The translations under genes were made by a program, and so were the position numbers. A stretch of 37,969 nucleotides of DNA, taken from positions 145,599 to 183,567 of the forward strand of contig NW_014577612.1 in the NCBI RefSeq assembly GCF_000485595.1, written 5' to 3'. Under the pieces are notes generated by a model. The model did no database searches and was not told where the DNA came from. It saw only the letters and a program-made list of their open reading frames with translations. The DNA is from Priapulus caudatus. Lineage: Eukaryota; Priapulida; Priapulimorpha; Priapulimorphida; Priapulidae. This document shows positions 1 through 11,006 of the stretch, piece after piece. How positions within the stretch are numbered: the stretch's first letter is position 1; every line of letters starts with the position of its first letter.

Positions 1-59
1 GTCATCTGCTGTACATACCAGCACAGTGACATCTCACCACGCCATCTGCGACCTCTCTT

Positions 60-99
<40 letters not shown>

Positions 100-165
100 T
101 CTCTCTCTCGTACCGACCCATCATAGATCGGCGCCGCCATCGACTACGCGGTCGCTAGTACTCAC
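1..165 (-). repeat. DDX19 intron 8 fragment with (CT)n microsatellite
   Basis: This is the part of the DDX19 intron downstream of exon 8 (minus strand) that is inside the window. Positions 54-109 are an almost pure CT tract (GA on the gene strand), interrupted once by CA. Nothing else is recognised. The remaining helicase exons must lie to the left of position 1. Confidence 0.8.
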
Positions 166-3100
166 GTGGCAGAAGATCATTGCCTGGCCGACGGTGATCA
201 CGCCGTAGATGTTGGCGAGGGCCTGGAACTTGTCCTCCTTGCCGCCACAGACGACATAGTACTGCTTGATGTTGTCGAGGCTCTCCTCTTCGCGCCGCAG
301 CCGTATCGTCATCGGCGATGAGATGATCGCCTCGGCGAAGTTCATCACCTGCTGGTCGTACGTCGCCGAGAAGAGCATCATCTGGCAGGAGGCAGTGTTG
401 AGACCCCTGAGGCAGAGAATATTGTTAGGATGCAGAAAACAAATCGTTTCACAAACGGACACTTTATTTTATTAGTGACAGTTATACAGCGAAACCACCT
501 CTAGAGAACAACCGTCTTTGAAGGGGACTCTTCCCGTGAGTGATTTGTCATGCCCAGTTTTTTCTATACTACTACTAGCTAATTATGGCAGAGTAACGAA
601 GTCTCGGACAACGCTCCACCCGTCGGTTTGCCGCGAGCCGAGATTTAGAAGGAGTACCTGTGGATTCGGGTGGACTGGTCCTGGTGGCCTTGTGTGGCTA
701 TCATCACGTCAGCTTCATCCAGCACAAATACCCGCACCCGCTTGAGATCCACAACATGAAACTTCATCGTCCAGTCGAGCACAGTACCGGGAGTTCCAAT
801 TACGATCTGGCTGGAAATCTTCTGCCCTCGACTGACTGAAAGCAAACATTCGTGCATCGAATATTACGAAATTAAACACAAACCTTTGAAACAATTTTTA
901 ATATCTAGTGACTTAATGACATCAGTTGAAATCTGATTTTTTGTGGAATATGTAATGACTATAGTATGTGCACGTACTAAGACAGAAAGTCGTGATCTTT
1001 TTCCACGGCAACCAAGCTTACAGTAAGTACATCTGAATGAGAATTTTCCACCCTATACTCACCTCTTTCTCCCCTCACAGCATAAGCTATGCTCATGTTT
1101 TCGATAAACTTGCCCATCTGTTCCACCACTTTGCCTGTCTGCAATGCCAGCTCATAGGTTGGGCTGAGACACAGAGCCTATGAAAAGTGAAGACCCAGAT
1201 ATGAATACTGACCTTTACAATAGAAAAGCATCAGAAATATAATGCAGATAACTCTTTCGCACGCTCTGGCTCTCTCCCTCTCTCTTGTGCTCACTTTTGT
1301 TATGTTTGTATATAATATGTGTGTGTGTGTATGTATGTATATTACTATACCACAGACATGTTTATTATATATGTAGAAATTCCATGCTCCTCTAGAAGTC
1401 ATTCTCCACACCAGAATGTGAAAAATCAAATTATAACTAATAACATTTAATTTACCTGTGGGTAAGCGCTTTTGAAGTCAACTCTACTAAGCAAAGCCAG
1501 TACAAATGCTGCCGTCTTTCCTGTTCCACTTTGAGACTGAGCAATCATGTTCTGAGGTCTACAAAGTAAAAACAACAACAAATCCAATTAGAAATTATTT
1601 GAAATTCAAGGTCAAAGTGTGATGTACAGATCGGAAATCTTTCCACTATATTGGCTGCATCTCTGGAGAGTATAGCCAAAAAATATTTTTTCCCAATTCT
1701 GTAGGAACTGTCAAGATAACAGGAAATAAATCCATGCTCGAGGTACTCACGGATCCGCTAATAATGTAGGTAGTGCAGTTTCTTGAATCTTAGAAGGTGT
1801 ATTGAATCCCATGGCATAGATTCCCTTTAGAAGCTCTGGGCGTCTGTATCAATCATAAAGAATGTAAAAAAAGTACAAAATACGTTAAATAACATTACAA
1901 TTGAAGACACTTAAAACCATGTATTTTAGCCAGATAACCAACCAAAAATTTATGCACCAAATTTGCCTGCAAGTGCCTAATAAATGTAGGCATACGGCAG
2001 AAAACTTATTCACCCAAAAGTGAGTTAATACTTTACACGAAGAAAAAAATCAAGTGTATGTCACGGGTCTTACAAGTTGAGTTCCTCAAATGACTTGATA
2101 GAGTAGAGAGGCGAGTTTGGATCTTTTCGTTGAATCTCGATGTCGTTTTTTGTCTGAACCAGCTTAGATCGCAATAGTTTCTGAAGATATGAGCGTTCTT
2201 CAGCAGTCATTGCTAAAAGTAAACATAAGAAACCTCTACTCAACCAGTAACTCTTGTTTAAACATGCTTTATCACTACTCTATTAATTATATATTCTAGC
2301 CTTTATGATTTGCATCTGCCTATACTATGCCTTACATATTTTCATTTTATTTAAAATTCAACATGTGTTAGCGCACAATTATATATAATGGACACTTGCC
2401 TATAAAGGACAATTTTTGTGATTCACCTAAGTGGTCACTATATCCAACGAAATTCCCTTTATGAAATGAAGATATGTCTATAAAGGACAATTTTGGCTTC
2501 TATTTCATTGACCATTATATACAGGTTTACTATATAACTATTCTATAAGATGGGTAAATTGCATGACACTTACCATTACATACAGGTTTACGATAACTAT
2601 TCTATAAGATGGGTAAATTGTATGACACTTACGCTTATCATCATCCTGGTTAGACGTGTTTTGTTCACCATTGGCATAGCCAATTTCTGCCCCGTGTCGC
2701 ACAGCATCATAGCTTGGTATTGATATGCGACCAGAAGGCTGTGTAATTCTCATGTCTGTAACCTGGAATCAGATCACACATGTTACCTACATTAACGCAT
2801 TCATACATATATGCTATTCTAATTTATGTACAGCACAGTAATGTTCGTGGGATGCCACTAGGGACAGCGCGTCTCCCAAGTCCGAAATAGTAGGTTTCAG
2901 GGGAGAGATAGTGATCCGCTAGATGGCGCATTATTAATTAACAATTAATAAAATCAGTTAACCCTAACCCTAACCCAAATCCTAACCCTAACCCTAATCC
3001 TAACCCTAACCCTATCCCTAATTCAAAATAATAATAATAAGGCCCTCTAGGGAGAGAATTCGGTACCATGGGAGACGCGCTGTCCCTAGTCGCAGCCATG

Positions 3101-4960
3101 TTCACAGGCACTTGGACCGTTTCAATAATAAAATGATGGTTAATAAATACCACACTTGTCACTACTTACTGACAGTACCAGCAATAGTTCTTAATGTTTG
3201 ATTTGACCTAATAACTTCACTTCAACACCGTTCAACTACACCGCTGCAACACATAGCCCGCCACGCCATTGTGCATGCACAGATACACAGTTAGAGAAGG
3301 TAAGAAAAGCGTTTGCCACAGAAATTCCAGAACGCTCACTTTTGTCGCAGCACTAGAGGAGAAATACACGTCCAAACGCCATGATATTTGCCATCTGCTG
3401 TGTAGCTGAATGGTCACTTGTTCGAATATTACGTCTTGCAACTTGGTAACCACATACTTTACCCAGAATATATGAGAAATCCTGTTCGAATTTGCCGCAA
3501 ATTTTCCCATGAAGCCGATTTGTAAACAGGACCAACAAGCCGGAAATCCCTAACTGCTCTATTATATCCTTTGACCAATCACGATAGCGGCGAGGCATCC
3601 GGGTACCCTGGGGTTGGCGTCGAGGCTCGTTTTTGAGTTTGGGGCTCAGGCCGAGATGCAACTCCTCCCAGAGTGCAATGCGGCGCCATTGCTCATGTAC
3701 TTGTGTCCTGTTTACAAATCGGCTTCATGGGAAATTTGCGGCAAATTCGAACAGGATTTCTCATATAATTCTGGGTAAAAGTATGTGCGTACCAAGTTGC
3801 AAGACGTATATTTTCGAACAAGTGACCATTCAGCTACACACAGATGGCAATATCATCGGCATTTGGACGTGTATTTCTCCTCTAGTGCCTGCCGACAAAA
3901 GTGGAGCGTTCTGGAATTTCTGTGCAAACGCTTTCTTACCTCTCTAACTGTGTATCTGTGCATGCACAATGGCGTGCGGGCTATGTGTTGCAGCCGGTAT
4001 TGGACGGTGTTGAAGTGAAGTTATTAGGTCAAATCAACATTAAGACTATTGCTGGTACCTGTAGTAGTACTGACAAGTTGTATTTATTAACCATCATTTT
4101 TATTATTGAAACGGTTCCAGTGCCTGTGGCCATGTTCGTGCGTTGTTGACAATTAATATAATGACCGTAAATTTCCAAGGAACACGATGTACGAAAGTAG
4201 GCTAGGCATATCTTTTGTCTTTCGACGTTTGGTAATAATCTAGCTGCATGCTTAACTGGTGCAATTCTTCTTGTTTGAATGCACGCTTTGATAATTAAAG
4301 TGATTACGTCACCGTAAATAGTAAAGAATAAAAAAAATATTTCCACTTTTTTACAAAAATATAAGTAATTCTGTTTACATTTTATGGTTAAATTGCTGCA
4401 TTACACTTCCTATTTTACTATATTGTTCCGATGTGAACATACACTCGTGACCCATACATAGCCCCTAACAAGCAATTAATGTTAGACAACATTAATTCAA
4501 ATCGGCTAGGTTTTTTGGATTTTTTAACTAGTTGGAGAAACAATCTTATCAGGTAAGAATTTGACGATTTGTTTAGTCTCGTTAGTTCTTACTTTTAATG
4601 TAAAAAAATGGGAATTTTTTTTTTACAAATTTTACCATAGAAAATTCGTGACGTAATCCCTTTAACTAAGTAAATAAACACTCAATCACTGAATCAATCA
4701 AGAACCATGTACTGTCCAGTAAATAGAACCATCATGTTTGGCGCAATGATGATAAATGGGGAAAAGATACGATATGTAGATTTTCACTAAATGACATTTA
4801 AAATGCAATACAGGATTAGAATTGGGCAATCACACACTACCACGGCACTGCCACTGGCAGTGGCACTAGCGTCGCGAACTGGAACTACTTCAGTACTTGC
4901 CTGTTGTGACAATTTAGCATCTTGTTCATCTACAAGTTTCGCCCAATCGTCATCCGCCAT
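166..4960 (-). CDS. DDX19: DEAD-box ATP-dependent RNA helicase DDX19/Dbp5, 5' eight exons (3' end outside window)
   Basis: The product is the nuclear-pore mRNA-export helicase (Dbp5 family), which remodels mRNPs on the cytoplasmic side with Gle1 and Nup214. Exons in gene order: 4960-4841, 2762-2633, 2212-2074, 1843-1751, 1558-1456, 1177-1063, 835-658, 406-166. All splice phases agree and give 373 codons. Visible motifs are Walker [11 protein letters not shown] (about residues 167-176), [12 protein letters not shown] (motif Ia region), GTPGTVLDW, the DEAD box [10 protein letters not shown] (DEAD about 273-276), SAT in LFSAT (306-308), and the start of RecA2 with [18 protein letters not shown] and AMIFCH. 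The family is usually about 480 aa, so roughly 105 C-terminal residues are missing to the left. The start [13 protein letters not shown] matches the DDX19 N-terminus pattern (M-x-x-D-x-W-A-x-x-V-D-E-Q). The exon 1 donor (GTAGTG) is the least certain junction. The gene diverges from SSR3. Confidence 0.95.
2383..2494. repeat. Dispersed repeat, copy 1 (TATAA-TGGACAC family)
   Basis: About 110 bp in DDX19 intron 2 with TGGACACTTGCCTATAAAGGACA-like ends, a central GTGGTCACT and a terminal CTATAAAGGACA. A diverged copy lies at about 37489-37598 in the last TAF1 intron. Short GGACA-rich ends in both orientations suggest a small non-autonomous element; the family is not recognised. Confidence 0.6.
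2517..2632 (-). repeat. 59-bp tandem duplication carrying the DDX19 exon 2 splice donor
   Basis: Two near-identical copies of a 59-bp unit (motif TTCTATAAGATGGGTAAATT in both) abut exon 2. On the gene strand the real donor GTAAGTGTCAT begins at 2632, and an intact second copy of the same donor begins at 2573. Use of the distal donor would lengthen exon 2 by 59 nt and shift the frame. Confidence 0.85.
2858..3089. repeat. Small inverted-repeat element with an interstitial telomeric (CCCTAA)n core
   Basis: A perfect 21-bp inverted repeat (2858-2878 and 3069-3089; left arm begins CTAGGGACAGCGCG) encloses a run of CCCTAA hexamers with a few variants at about 2957-3021, followed by an AAT triplet run. 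It lies in DDX19 intron 1, directly beside the 1 kb foldback element. The arrangement suggests a mobile or palindromic element whose interior is telomere-type sequence, not a random ITS. Confidence 0.75.
3096..4136. mobile_element. Foldback (long inverted repeat) element in DDX19 intron 1
   Basis: Two arms of about 435 bp, 3096-3532 and 3705-4136, are reverse complements with small differences, around a ~170-bp spacer. The inner ends share the 19-mer CATGAAGCCGATTTGTAAA; the outer ends share CAGGCACT and an AATAATAAAA-type stretch. No coding potential is convincing: the open frames here are mirror images of one another. Foldback-type DNA transposon or a large MITE is the best description. A clear target duplication was not identified, partly because the telomeric element sits at its left end. 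Confidence 0.85.
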
Positions 4961-5465
4961 TATAGATAGCAGCCGAAGCGTATTCGATTTAAAAAGGATT
5001 TGTATAGACCTACAGCTCTGTAGCACGAGTTTTCGAAGTGATCTTCACAAAATTTCACAAGAGCCACAGCGATTTACGTAGAGTAGGAAAGAAGCCAACG
5101 CCATTAACAGTGGGTTATAGCGCCATCTAACGACCGTTATAATAAATTATTTGTTCGGTGCCTGTACGCTGAAGCTATCGCCACGGTGTTGGTTGCGCGC
5201 GTGTCGGGGAAAGATTATATTTAATGTACTGTAGAGTGTGGACATGAAAAAATATGTATTATATAGCTGTACATATGTTCATGATATATGTTTAGTGCCT
5301 ACTATCATGCTCTCGCTTAGCAAACAAGATGCTGTTTCTGAGGTTTTCTCCAGAGTTCATCATATATATAGCGAAGCATGTTTCATGTTTATAAACATTG
5401 ACCTCATATGCGCACATGCGCAGCAAGCGGTTGGCCAGCAAGCAGATGCGTGATATTTGTTCGAT
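4961..5465. other. DDX19 5' UTR and promoter-side intergenic DNA
   Basis: Upstream of the DDX19 start codon (minus strand) and about 2.3 kb from the divergent SSR3 start. It presumably holds the DDX19 5' UTR and promoter. No TATA box or other core element could be assigned with confidence. Confidence 0.5.
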
Positions 5466-6135
5466 ACAAGCACACGCACGCACGCACGCCACGCCACGCA
5501 CGCACTCACACACGCACGCAGGCCACGCACGTGTACGTTCACACGCACGCACGCACGCGCGCGCACGTGTACGTGCACACGCACGCCATGTACGCACGTG
5601 TAAGTGCACACGCACGCACGAACGCACGTGTACGTACACACGCACGCACGTGTACTTGCACACGCACGCACGGCACGCACGCACGTGTACGTGCACACGC
5701 ACACATGCACGCACGTGTACGCACGCACGCACGCCAGCGCACGCACGCACACACGCACGCACGCCACACGCACGCATGCACGTTTCCAAAAACACACCGC
5801 ACGCACGCATGCATGAACGCGTGTACGTGCACACGCACGCACGCACGCACGCAGTCCTACGTGCCACATGCATGCACGCACGCACGTGTACCTGTACACA
5901 CACGCACGACGCACCAACGCACTCATGCACACACGTGTACCTGTACACGCACGCACGCACACACACATGCACGCACGTGTACGTGCACACGCACGCACGC
6001 ACGTGTACGTGCACACGAACGTATGAAAGTGTACCTGCACACGCGCGCACACACGCACGCACGCACGCACGTGTACATGCACACACACGGACGCACACAC
6101 GCATGCACGCACGCAGCACGCACGTGTACGTGCAC
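5466..6135. repeat. ACGC/ACGTGTACGTGCAC satellite, strictly alternating purine-pyrimidine
   Basis: About 670 bp of short tandem arrays of ACGC and CACA mixed with a longer unit containing CACGTGTACGTGCACACGCA. The tract is nearly all alternating purine/pyrimidine, rich in CpG and in self-complementary GTGTACGTGCAC. Long open frames occur on both strands (Cys/Val/Arg or His/Thr/Arg only) because the repeat lacks stop triplets. It is a structural repeat, not a gene. Confidence 0.9.
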
Positions 6136-7259
6136 TACATAAACAGCGCTTTCTATCAGAACATGTGGTCATTCATCTGTAAATGTCATGCCTCGCTTCT
6201 GCCAACCACCAAGCCAACCACAACACAAAACAAATACACGTGACCTGATCTATGACGTCACGTGAAACATCGCTTGTTTTGCCCCGGGGTTTTGCCGTGT
6301 TTGTGACGCCACAGATCATACGCTATTCTAAATAACCACGCTTCATGTATTAAAAATTGACAATACAACACAAATAAATTGCTGGTATTACTTTATCTTG
6401 TGTATCATTGATGTGGGACCGCCCAACATATTGTCTGTGGCACGGATAATCATAATGTTGGTCGCAGAAATGTGCGTACGTTTCTTAAGTACAACTAGCA
6501 AGAGCAAGACTAGCTGCGCTCTATTAGTTCTCACTTCCCGGCAGTCAGAAAAGAAGAGAGACAAGTTGCTAGGCGTGTAGCGAGGATGCAATCTGTTGCC
6601 CACATTATTGGTAGGCCACTCGATCCTTTCCCCGGAACGAGTTTGCTGTTCATGTGCACTAGCATTGGTCGTTGGGGGCTTAAGTCATACTGCGTGGTAT
6701 ATTTATGGATTTATCATAACAAGTTACTTTCTGCTATCCTCTTTTTATACCAGGAATGGTACCATTTGGTATTTTTATTTTTTCCAGAAATTTAAGACTG
6801 CAACTGATAAATGAAAACTTGGGTTCTTTTAGGGAGGGGGATGCTGCGATTTATCGCGGTCTCATTGCCGCTAATCCTATCTATTTGTTATGGATTTGTT
6901 TATTTTTACGCAAGCCTAGTAAATACTATTCTTATACAGGTTTGAAGACGATCATCTTTATCATGAGTTTATGATGTTCCCACGTGGTTCCCATGGCCAT
7001 GTACGCGATAGCACCAAATAGCACGTGGGGAATAAAAATGGCGTTACTTGGTGCGATTTAAAATTTCTAGCGCCTCATTACCTACCATTTATTTTGCATT
7101 TGACCATTAAAGCTTTAGAAAATAAAAAATTAATAGTAATCCTACAGTTAGATATTTATAAAAAATACTAGTAATTGTCGGATCTAACGAGTCGAAAACT
7201 TTTTAACTTGTACCTGTGTTTGATTTCTTGATCACTACCACGAGAGGTAACCGGGAAAG
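6136..7259. other. SSR3 upstream region
   Basis: Intergenic DNA between the satellite and the SSR3 start. A CRE/E-box compound is at 6253-6264. AT-rich sequence of no recognised identity fills the rest; short open frames at 6398-6974 have no recognisable similarity. It presumably holds the SSR3 promoter and 5' UTR. Confidence 0.5.
6253..6264 (+). promoter_or_regulatory. Overlapping CRE (TGACGTCA) and E-box (CACGTG)
   Basis: TGACGTCACGTG joins a perfect palindromic cAMP-response element to a perfect palindromic E-box with a two-base overlap. ATF/CREB bZIPs bind the first and bHLH-ZIP proteins (USF, Myc/Max) the second as established classes. It lies about 1.0 kb upstream of the SSR3 start and 1.3 kb upstream of DDX19. 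Function here is inference only. Confidence 0.35.
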
Positions 7260-9840
7260 ATGGCAGTGGGAAAGAAATTGACGAAGCAGGAAGAGCTGTT
7301 ATTGCAGGATTTTAGCAGGAATGTGACTACTAAGTCATCAGCGCTGTTTTACGGAAATGCGCTTATAGTCTCCGCTATACCGCTATGTAAGTAAAATATC
7401 CCGTCTTTGCGGATTTAAATAATTGTCGGTGAATGCGAACTCCGTACCTGTTTCCCTGATCCGGCGTCCACGTCACCACTCCACCAGTCGCCACACTCCA
7501 CTCCAGCATCACTCGCACAGTCCCGATGGTAGCTGACAGGTGTGTGCTACCACAAATATTATAGCCCCGCGAAAGATGTAGATGAATACGAGAGTATATT
7601 ACACTAAAAGTGATTAGACTTTGTTGCTTTTTAAAGTTAGATATTTAGGAACGCATTCTGTCTAACGAAAAGTATATTATGGAACACGAAATACAACTTA
7701 CCTGTTACCATTCTTCAAATTTAATCAATGGAAAGGTAGGTACTACTACTAGTTAGTGTTGGTAAAGAATCTGTACATAACAACCAGCTGTTATGTTATA
7801 GTTTTGTATTATAATTAGTTCTTATATAAGTTAGCAGTCTCACTCTATTAGTTTAAAATAGCAACTGCTAATCTAAATTATATATCTAGGTTGAGATATA
7901 GACTTATTTTACTAGTTGTAGTTGACCTCGCCAGATCAGGCACAAGCTCCTCACATCATTCTTGCACATTGACTTGCAATCGGTTTATGTTTAGATACTT
8001 CCATCAATAAATGTATAAACGGATGGCTCTTTGGTAGTTGCTGATGTGCCTTTGTTTCCGTCTATACCTTCTATATCACCATTGGACTGCACAGGGTAGT
8101 AAGTTTGGATCCAAAACTTGGCACTTCATTTGCACTTGCCAAGTTGTACATTCAGTTAATAAATGTTTTTTTAGAAATGACCCAAAATGGCAAACACAGG
8201 AGACACACTACTATGAAGCCAGCTAAATAAGTTAAATTGCCAGTTAAATTATGCCAAATTTACCATTTCAGGGCTGTTCTGGAGAATTCACCAGATGGAT
8301 CCATATCAGTCTGGACTTGTTTGGGCAGCCATGACAATTGTCAGCACCTATCTCGTTGCATTTGCATATAAAAACACTAAATTTGTTCTCAAACACAAGT
8401 AAGTTGTTCATTAAGGCTCCTTATGGCTATGCTAGTAGAATGTGTAGGGTAATACTATAAATATTCAGTGTAATTATGGGAATTAGATGCAGGGTAATCA
8501 TCTTAAAATAAGTTTATTTGGCCATTAGGAGCTGCGAATGCAAGTTTTTTTTCTAGATCTATTTATACTTGAAGTTTGCCAAAACATCATCTATTCTGTA
8601 GTACATTTTCTCGTGCTAACTAATGATAATGCTACGTATTGCTGCCCTCTAGTGGCACTTAAAAAAAATTATGAAGTGTTATCTATGCAGCAGCTTTTCA
8701 GGATAAATACATCCTTACACATAGACACATCTCTGTGGTCTTTGTTACTCTTGTTCCAAGCAAGGAGCTAAATATAACAAGGAGAGGAAGTGGATTGGCT
8801 GTGTGCTTTTCGCCTCAAAGGCGCCATGTATGGACCATAATCAGCTGAAACGGCTGTGCAGACCGAAACCAGAGACAATAGAACACTAATCTGTTCTAGG
8901 GTTTTTGCCGAACCCAAATTTGGGCCAGATATGGCGGCGCTTCCTCTCCTTGTTATATTTAGCTCCTTGGTTCCAAGGACAGTCATTAACGACACTTGTG
9001 CAATCGATGTAAGAAGCCAATGTGTGTCAGTGCTGTGACACTACTGCACAAATGTTTCTTTATTCTTATATATTTACACTTGATTTTTTTATCTGCAGAG
9101 TTGCACAGAGGAGAGAGGATGGTGTGAACAGAGAGGTGTTGAAGAGCCTGGCAGATGACAAAAAAATGTCTCGTAAAGAAAAGGATGAACGGTACCATTT
9201 TTTGATTTAAAAGAAAATAGGAGAAAAGTTATGCTAATGGATGAAAAACTCATGCTATAACTTAGTCAGTGTTTTTGTTTGCAGAACTCATTGCGCATGG
9301 TCAAAACTCAAACCTTATGCTGACAAATAGAATATTAACATATCTCAGGGAATTCCCCCTCCCAGTTGCAAGCTGTCATATTATATAGCCTGCTGTCACT
9401 GATTTTCAAATAGATGAGATCAAAAAGTAGTATGAATGTGATGAATGCTATACCACGTTGGAAAAGCAAGAGGTATTTGCGAGCTCTTTTGCGTGATTCC
9501 CAAGTTTTGTCTTGCAGGGCACTATGGAAGAAGAATGAGGTGGCAGATTACGAAGCAACAACTTTTTCCATATTCTACAATAATGCGTTCTATCTCTTGC
9601 TGGTCCTCATCGCTTCATTTTACATCCTGAGGACGATGTCGCCGACTGTGTATCCTTGATATTACTCTAGTAATGGTCTCGCCAAGAGTTGGGTAATAAC
9701 AGATGCTCAACATTGATTTTCAAATAGCATCATTTATCAACACCCTGTTTATGTCCTTAACTTTTTTTCTCAGCAACTACATTCTTTCCATTGGTATCGC
9801 AAGTGGAATTCTGGCACTTTTTTCGACGGGAACTCGTTAA
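7260..9840 (+). CDS. SSR3: Translocon-associated protein subunit gamma (TRAP-gamma / SSR3), complete, 5 exons
   Basis: A subunit of the ER-membrane TRAP complex, which sits beside Sec61 and helps translocate and fold secretory proteins. Exons: 7260-7386, 8272-8398, 9099-9191, 9518-9649, 9774-9840 (stop TAA 9838-9840). Phases agree and give 181 aa, close to the family length of about 185. Key blocks are [11 protein letters not shown] and [20 protein letters not shown] (first membrane segments), the hydrophobic [17 protein letters not shown], the charged cytosolic loop [10 protein letters not shown], then [20 protein letters not shown], and two hydrophobic segments ending in [20 protein letters not shown]. 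The start was chosen because [13 protein letters not shown] aligns with the family N-terminus. The exon 4 donor is GTATCC, giving PTV|NYILS across the junction. It converges with CCT4. Confidence 0.96.
7387..8271 (+). other. SSR3 intron 1
   Basis: An 885-bp AT-rich intron with a GTAAGT donor and TTTCAG acceptor. No repeat or gene recognised. Confidence 0.7.
8761..8969. mobile_element. 209-bp MITE with perfect 30-bp TIRs and 8-bp TSD (hAT-like)
   Basis: The terminal inverted repeats 8761-8790 and 8940-8969 are perfect complements (30 bp, starting CAAGGAGCTAAATATAACAA). They are flanked directly by GTTCCAAG at 8753-8760 and again at 8970-8977, an 8-bp target site duplication. An 8-bp TSD is the hallmark of the hAT superfamily. 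The element is non-coding and lies in SSR3 intron 2. Perfect TIRs and TSD suggest a young insertion. Confidence 0.9.
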
Positions 9841-10132
9841 AGATGGCACCACGGGGAAAGGATGCCTGTAATCTGCATTGGCGGGATAACGCAGCACTTT
9901 GGTCTAAAACGAACCCCAGCACGGCTATATTTTCGAGTTAAATTAGATTTTTAATTGTGAGAATGCCAACATAAAACCATTATTGTAGTGATCTTTTACT
10001 AAAAATCGAGTTTTCAAAAGAATCTGATACTGCTGCGAGATTTTTGTTTATGCAGTTATTGGAAGATGAAAGGTAATTAACCATTCCATGTCGGTGCAAG
10101 TTGTCAGTGAGTGGTGGGTTGTAGATAATTTC

Positions 10133-10149
10133 AATAAATTACTAATAAA
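10133..10149 (+). terminator. SSR3 polyadenylation signals (two AATAAA)
   Basis: AATAAA at 10133-10138 and again at 10144-10149, about 300 bp after the SSR3 stop, followed by T-rich sequence. This is a normal distance for a short 3' UTR. Confidence 0.55.
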
Positions 10150-10363
10150 TCTTTTTTTAAATACCCACTATATGTATCTTCTTTTATGAGTATGTTATTA
10201 GTCTATCCCTATTTAATGGTATTATCTATGGAATGTAAAATACACTGACGTGCAATGTGGAAATGACATTTTATACATACTTCACAATATACCGAATTGA
10301 TATTAGATCAAACAAACAGGATTACGCAGTAATGTCGTAGTTTAAAATTAAAGTTCATCAATG

Positions 10364-10369
10364 TTTATT
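10364..10369 (-). terminator. CCT4 polyadenylation signal (AATAAA on minus strand)
   Basis: TTTATT on the plus strand reads AATAAA for the minus-strand CCT4 gene, about 640 bp past its stop codon. It is the first consensus hexamer I noted in that direction. Confidence 0.45.
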
Positions 10370-11006
10370 GGAAAGCGATTTCCATCCTTAATACAGAACT
10401 TGAAAACGATGCACATGCCTTGAATTTTGCCACTCTACAAATGCATGTAAATTGCCAGTTCTTACATGGAGGTGCTGCTAGAATCCTGTTTTCCTTACAC
10501 ACGTGAACGAATACTTCTCGTTTCTCCCCCTCCCCGCGTGCCGAGTGTGACGGTGACTGTGACCTCACATATACGATACTATAGCAAGAATGGGTATGTA
10601 GGTTATTATTACTTGTAGAGTGGCGGCATACACGACGGCCAACTTCACGCTGGACTTACATGATGTGAAACAATGCAGACGGCTACACTGCGACGGAAAC
10701 AAAGCAAAAAACAAGGAAGTCGACACGCGGTACAGCGCCAAGACTTGGAAATAAATATCACTGGTGTCTGCCCAGGTAGGCGGCCGTTGTCAGAAACGTC
10801 ACAAATAATTACAATGCCAGAAGTCCAAATAGTCACGTAACTTTGAACACAAACTGTTGACGCAAAAGCTACAAAAATGTTACTTAGACTCACGACAGTC
10901 GATAAACTACTCGCGACATATCCGACGGGGGACCACAGGTAACTCGAGCGGGGCACCGCATCTGCACGCGAGACAAAAAAAAACACCCCGACCCCGCTGC
11001 CGCAGT

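Larger units (their letters stand above)
9841..11006. other. Convergent 3' UTR region between SSR3 and CCT4
   Basis: Tail-to-tail intergenic interval of 1.17 kb that should hold the 3' UTRs of SSR3 (plus) and CCT4 (minus). Candidate poly(A) signals for both strands lie about 215-230 bp apart. No other gene is seen. Confidence 0.6.

Noticed and set aside
5292-6243. Long open frames (up to 281 codons) on both strands
   Set aside because: They consist only of Cys/Val/Arg/Ala or His/Thr/Arg repeats from the ACGC satellite; the repeat lacks stop codons in several frames.
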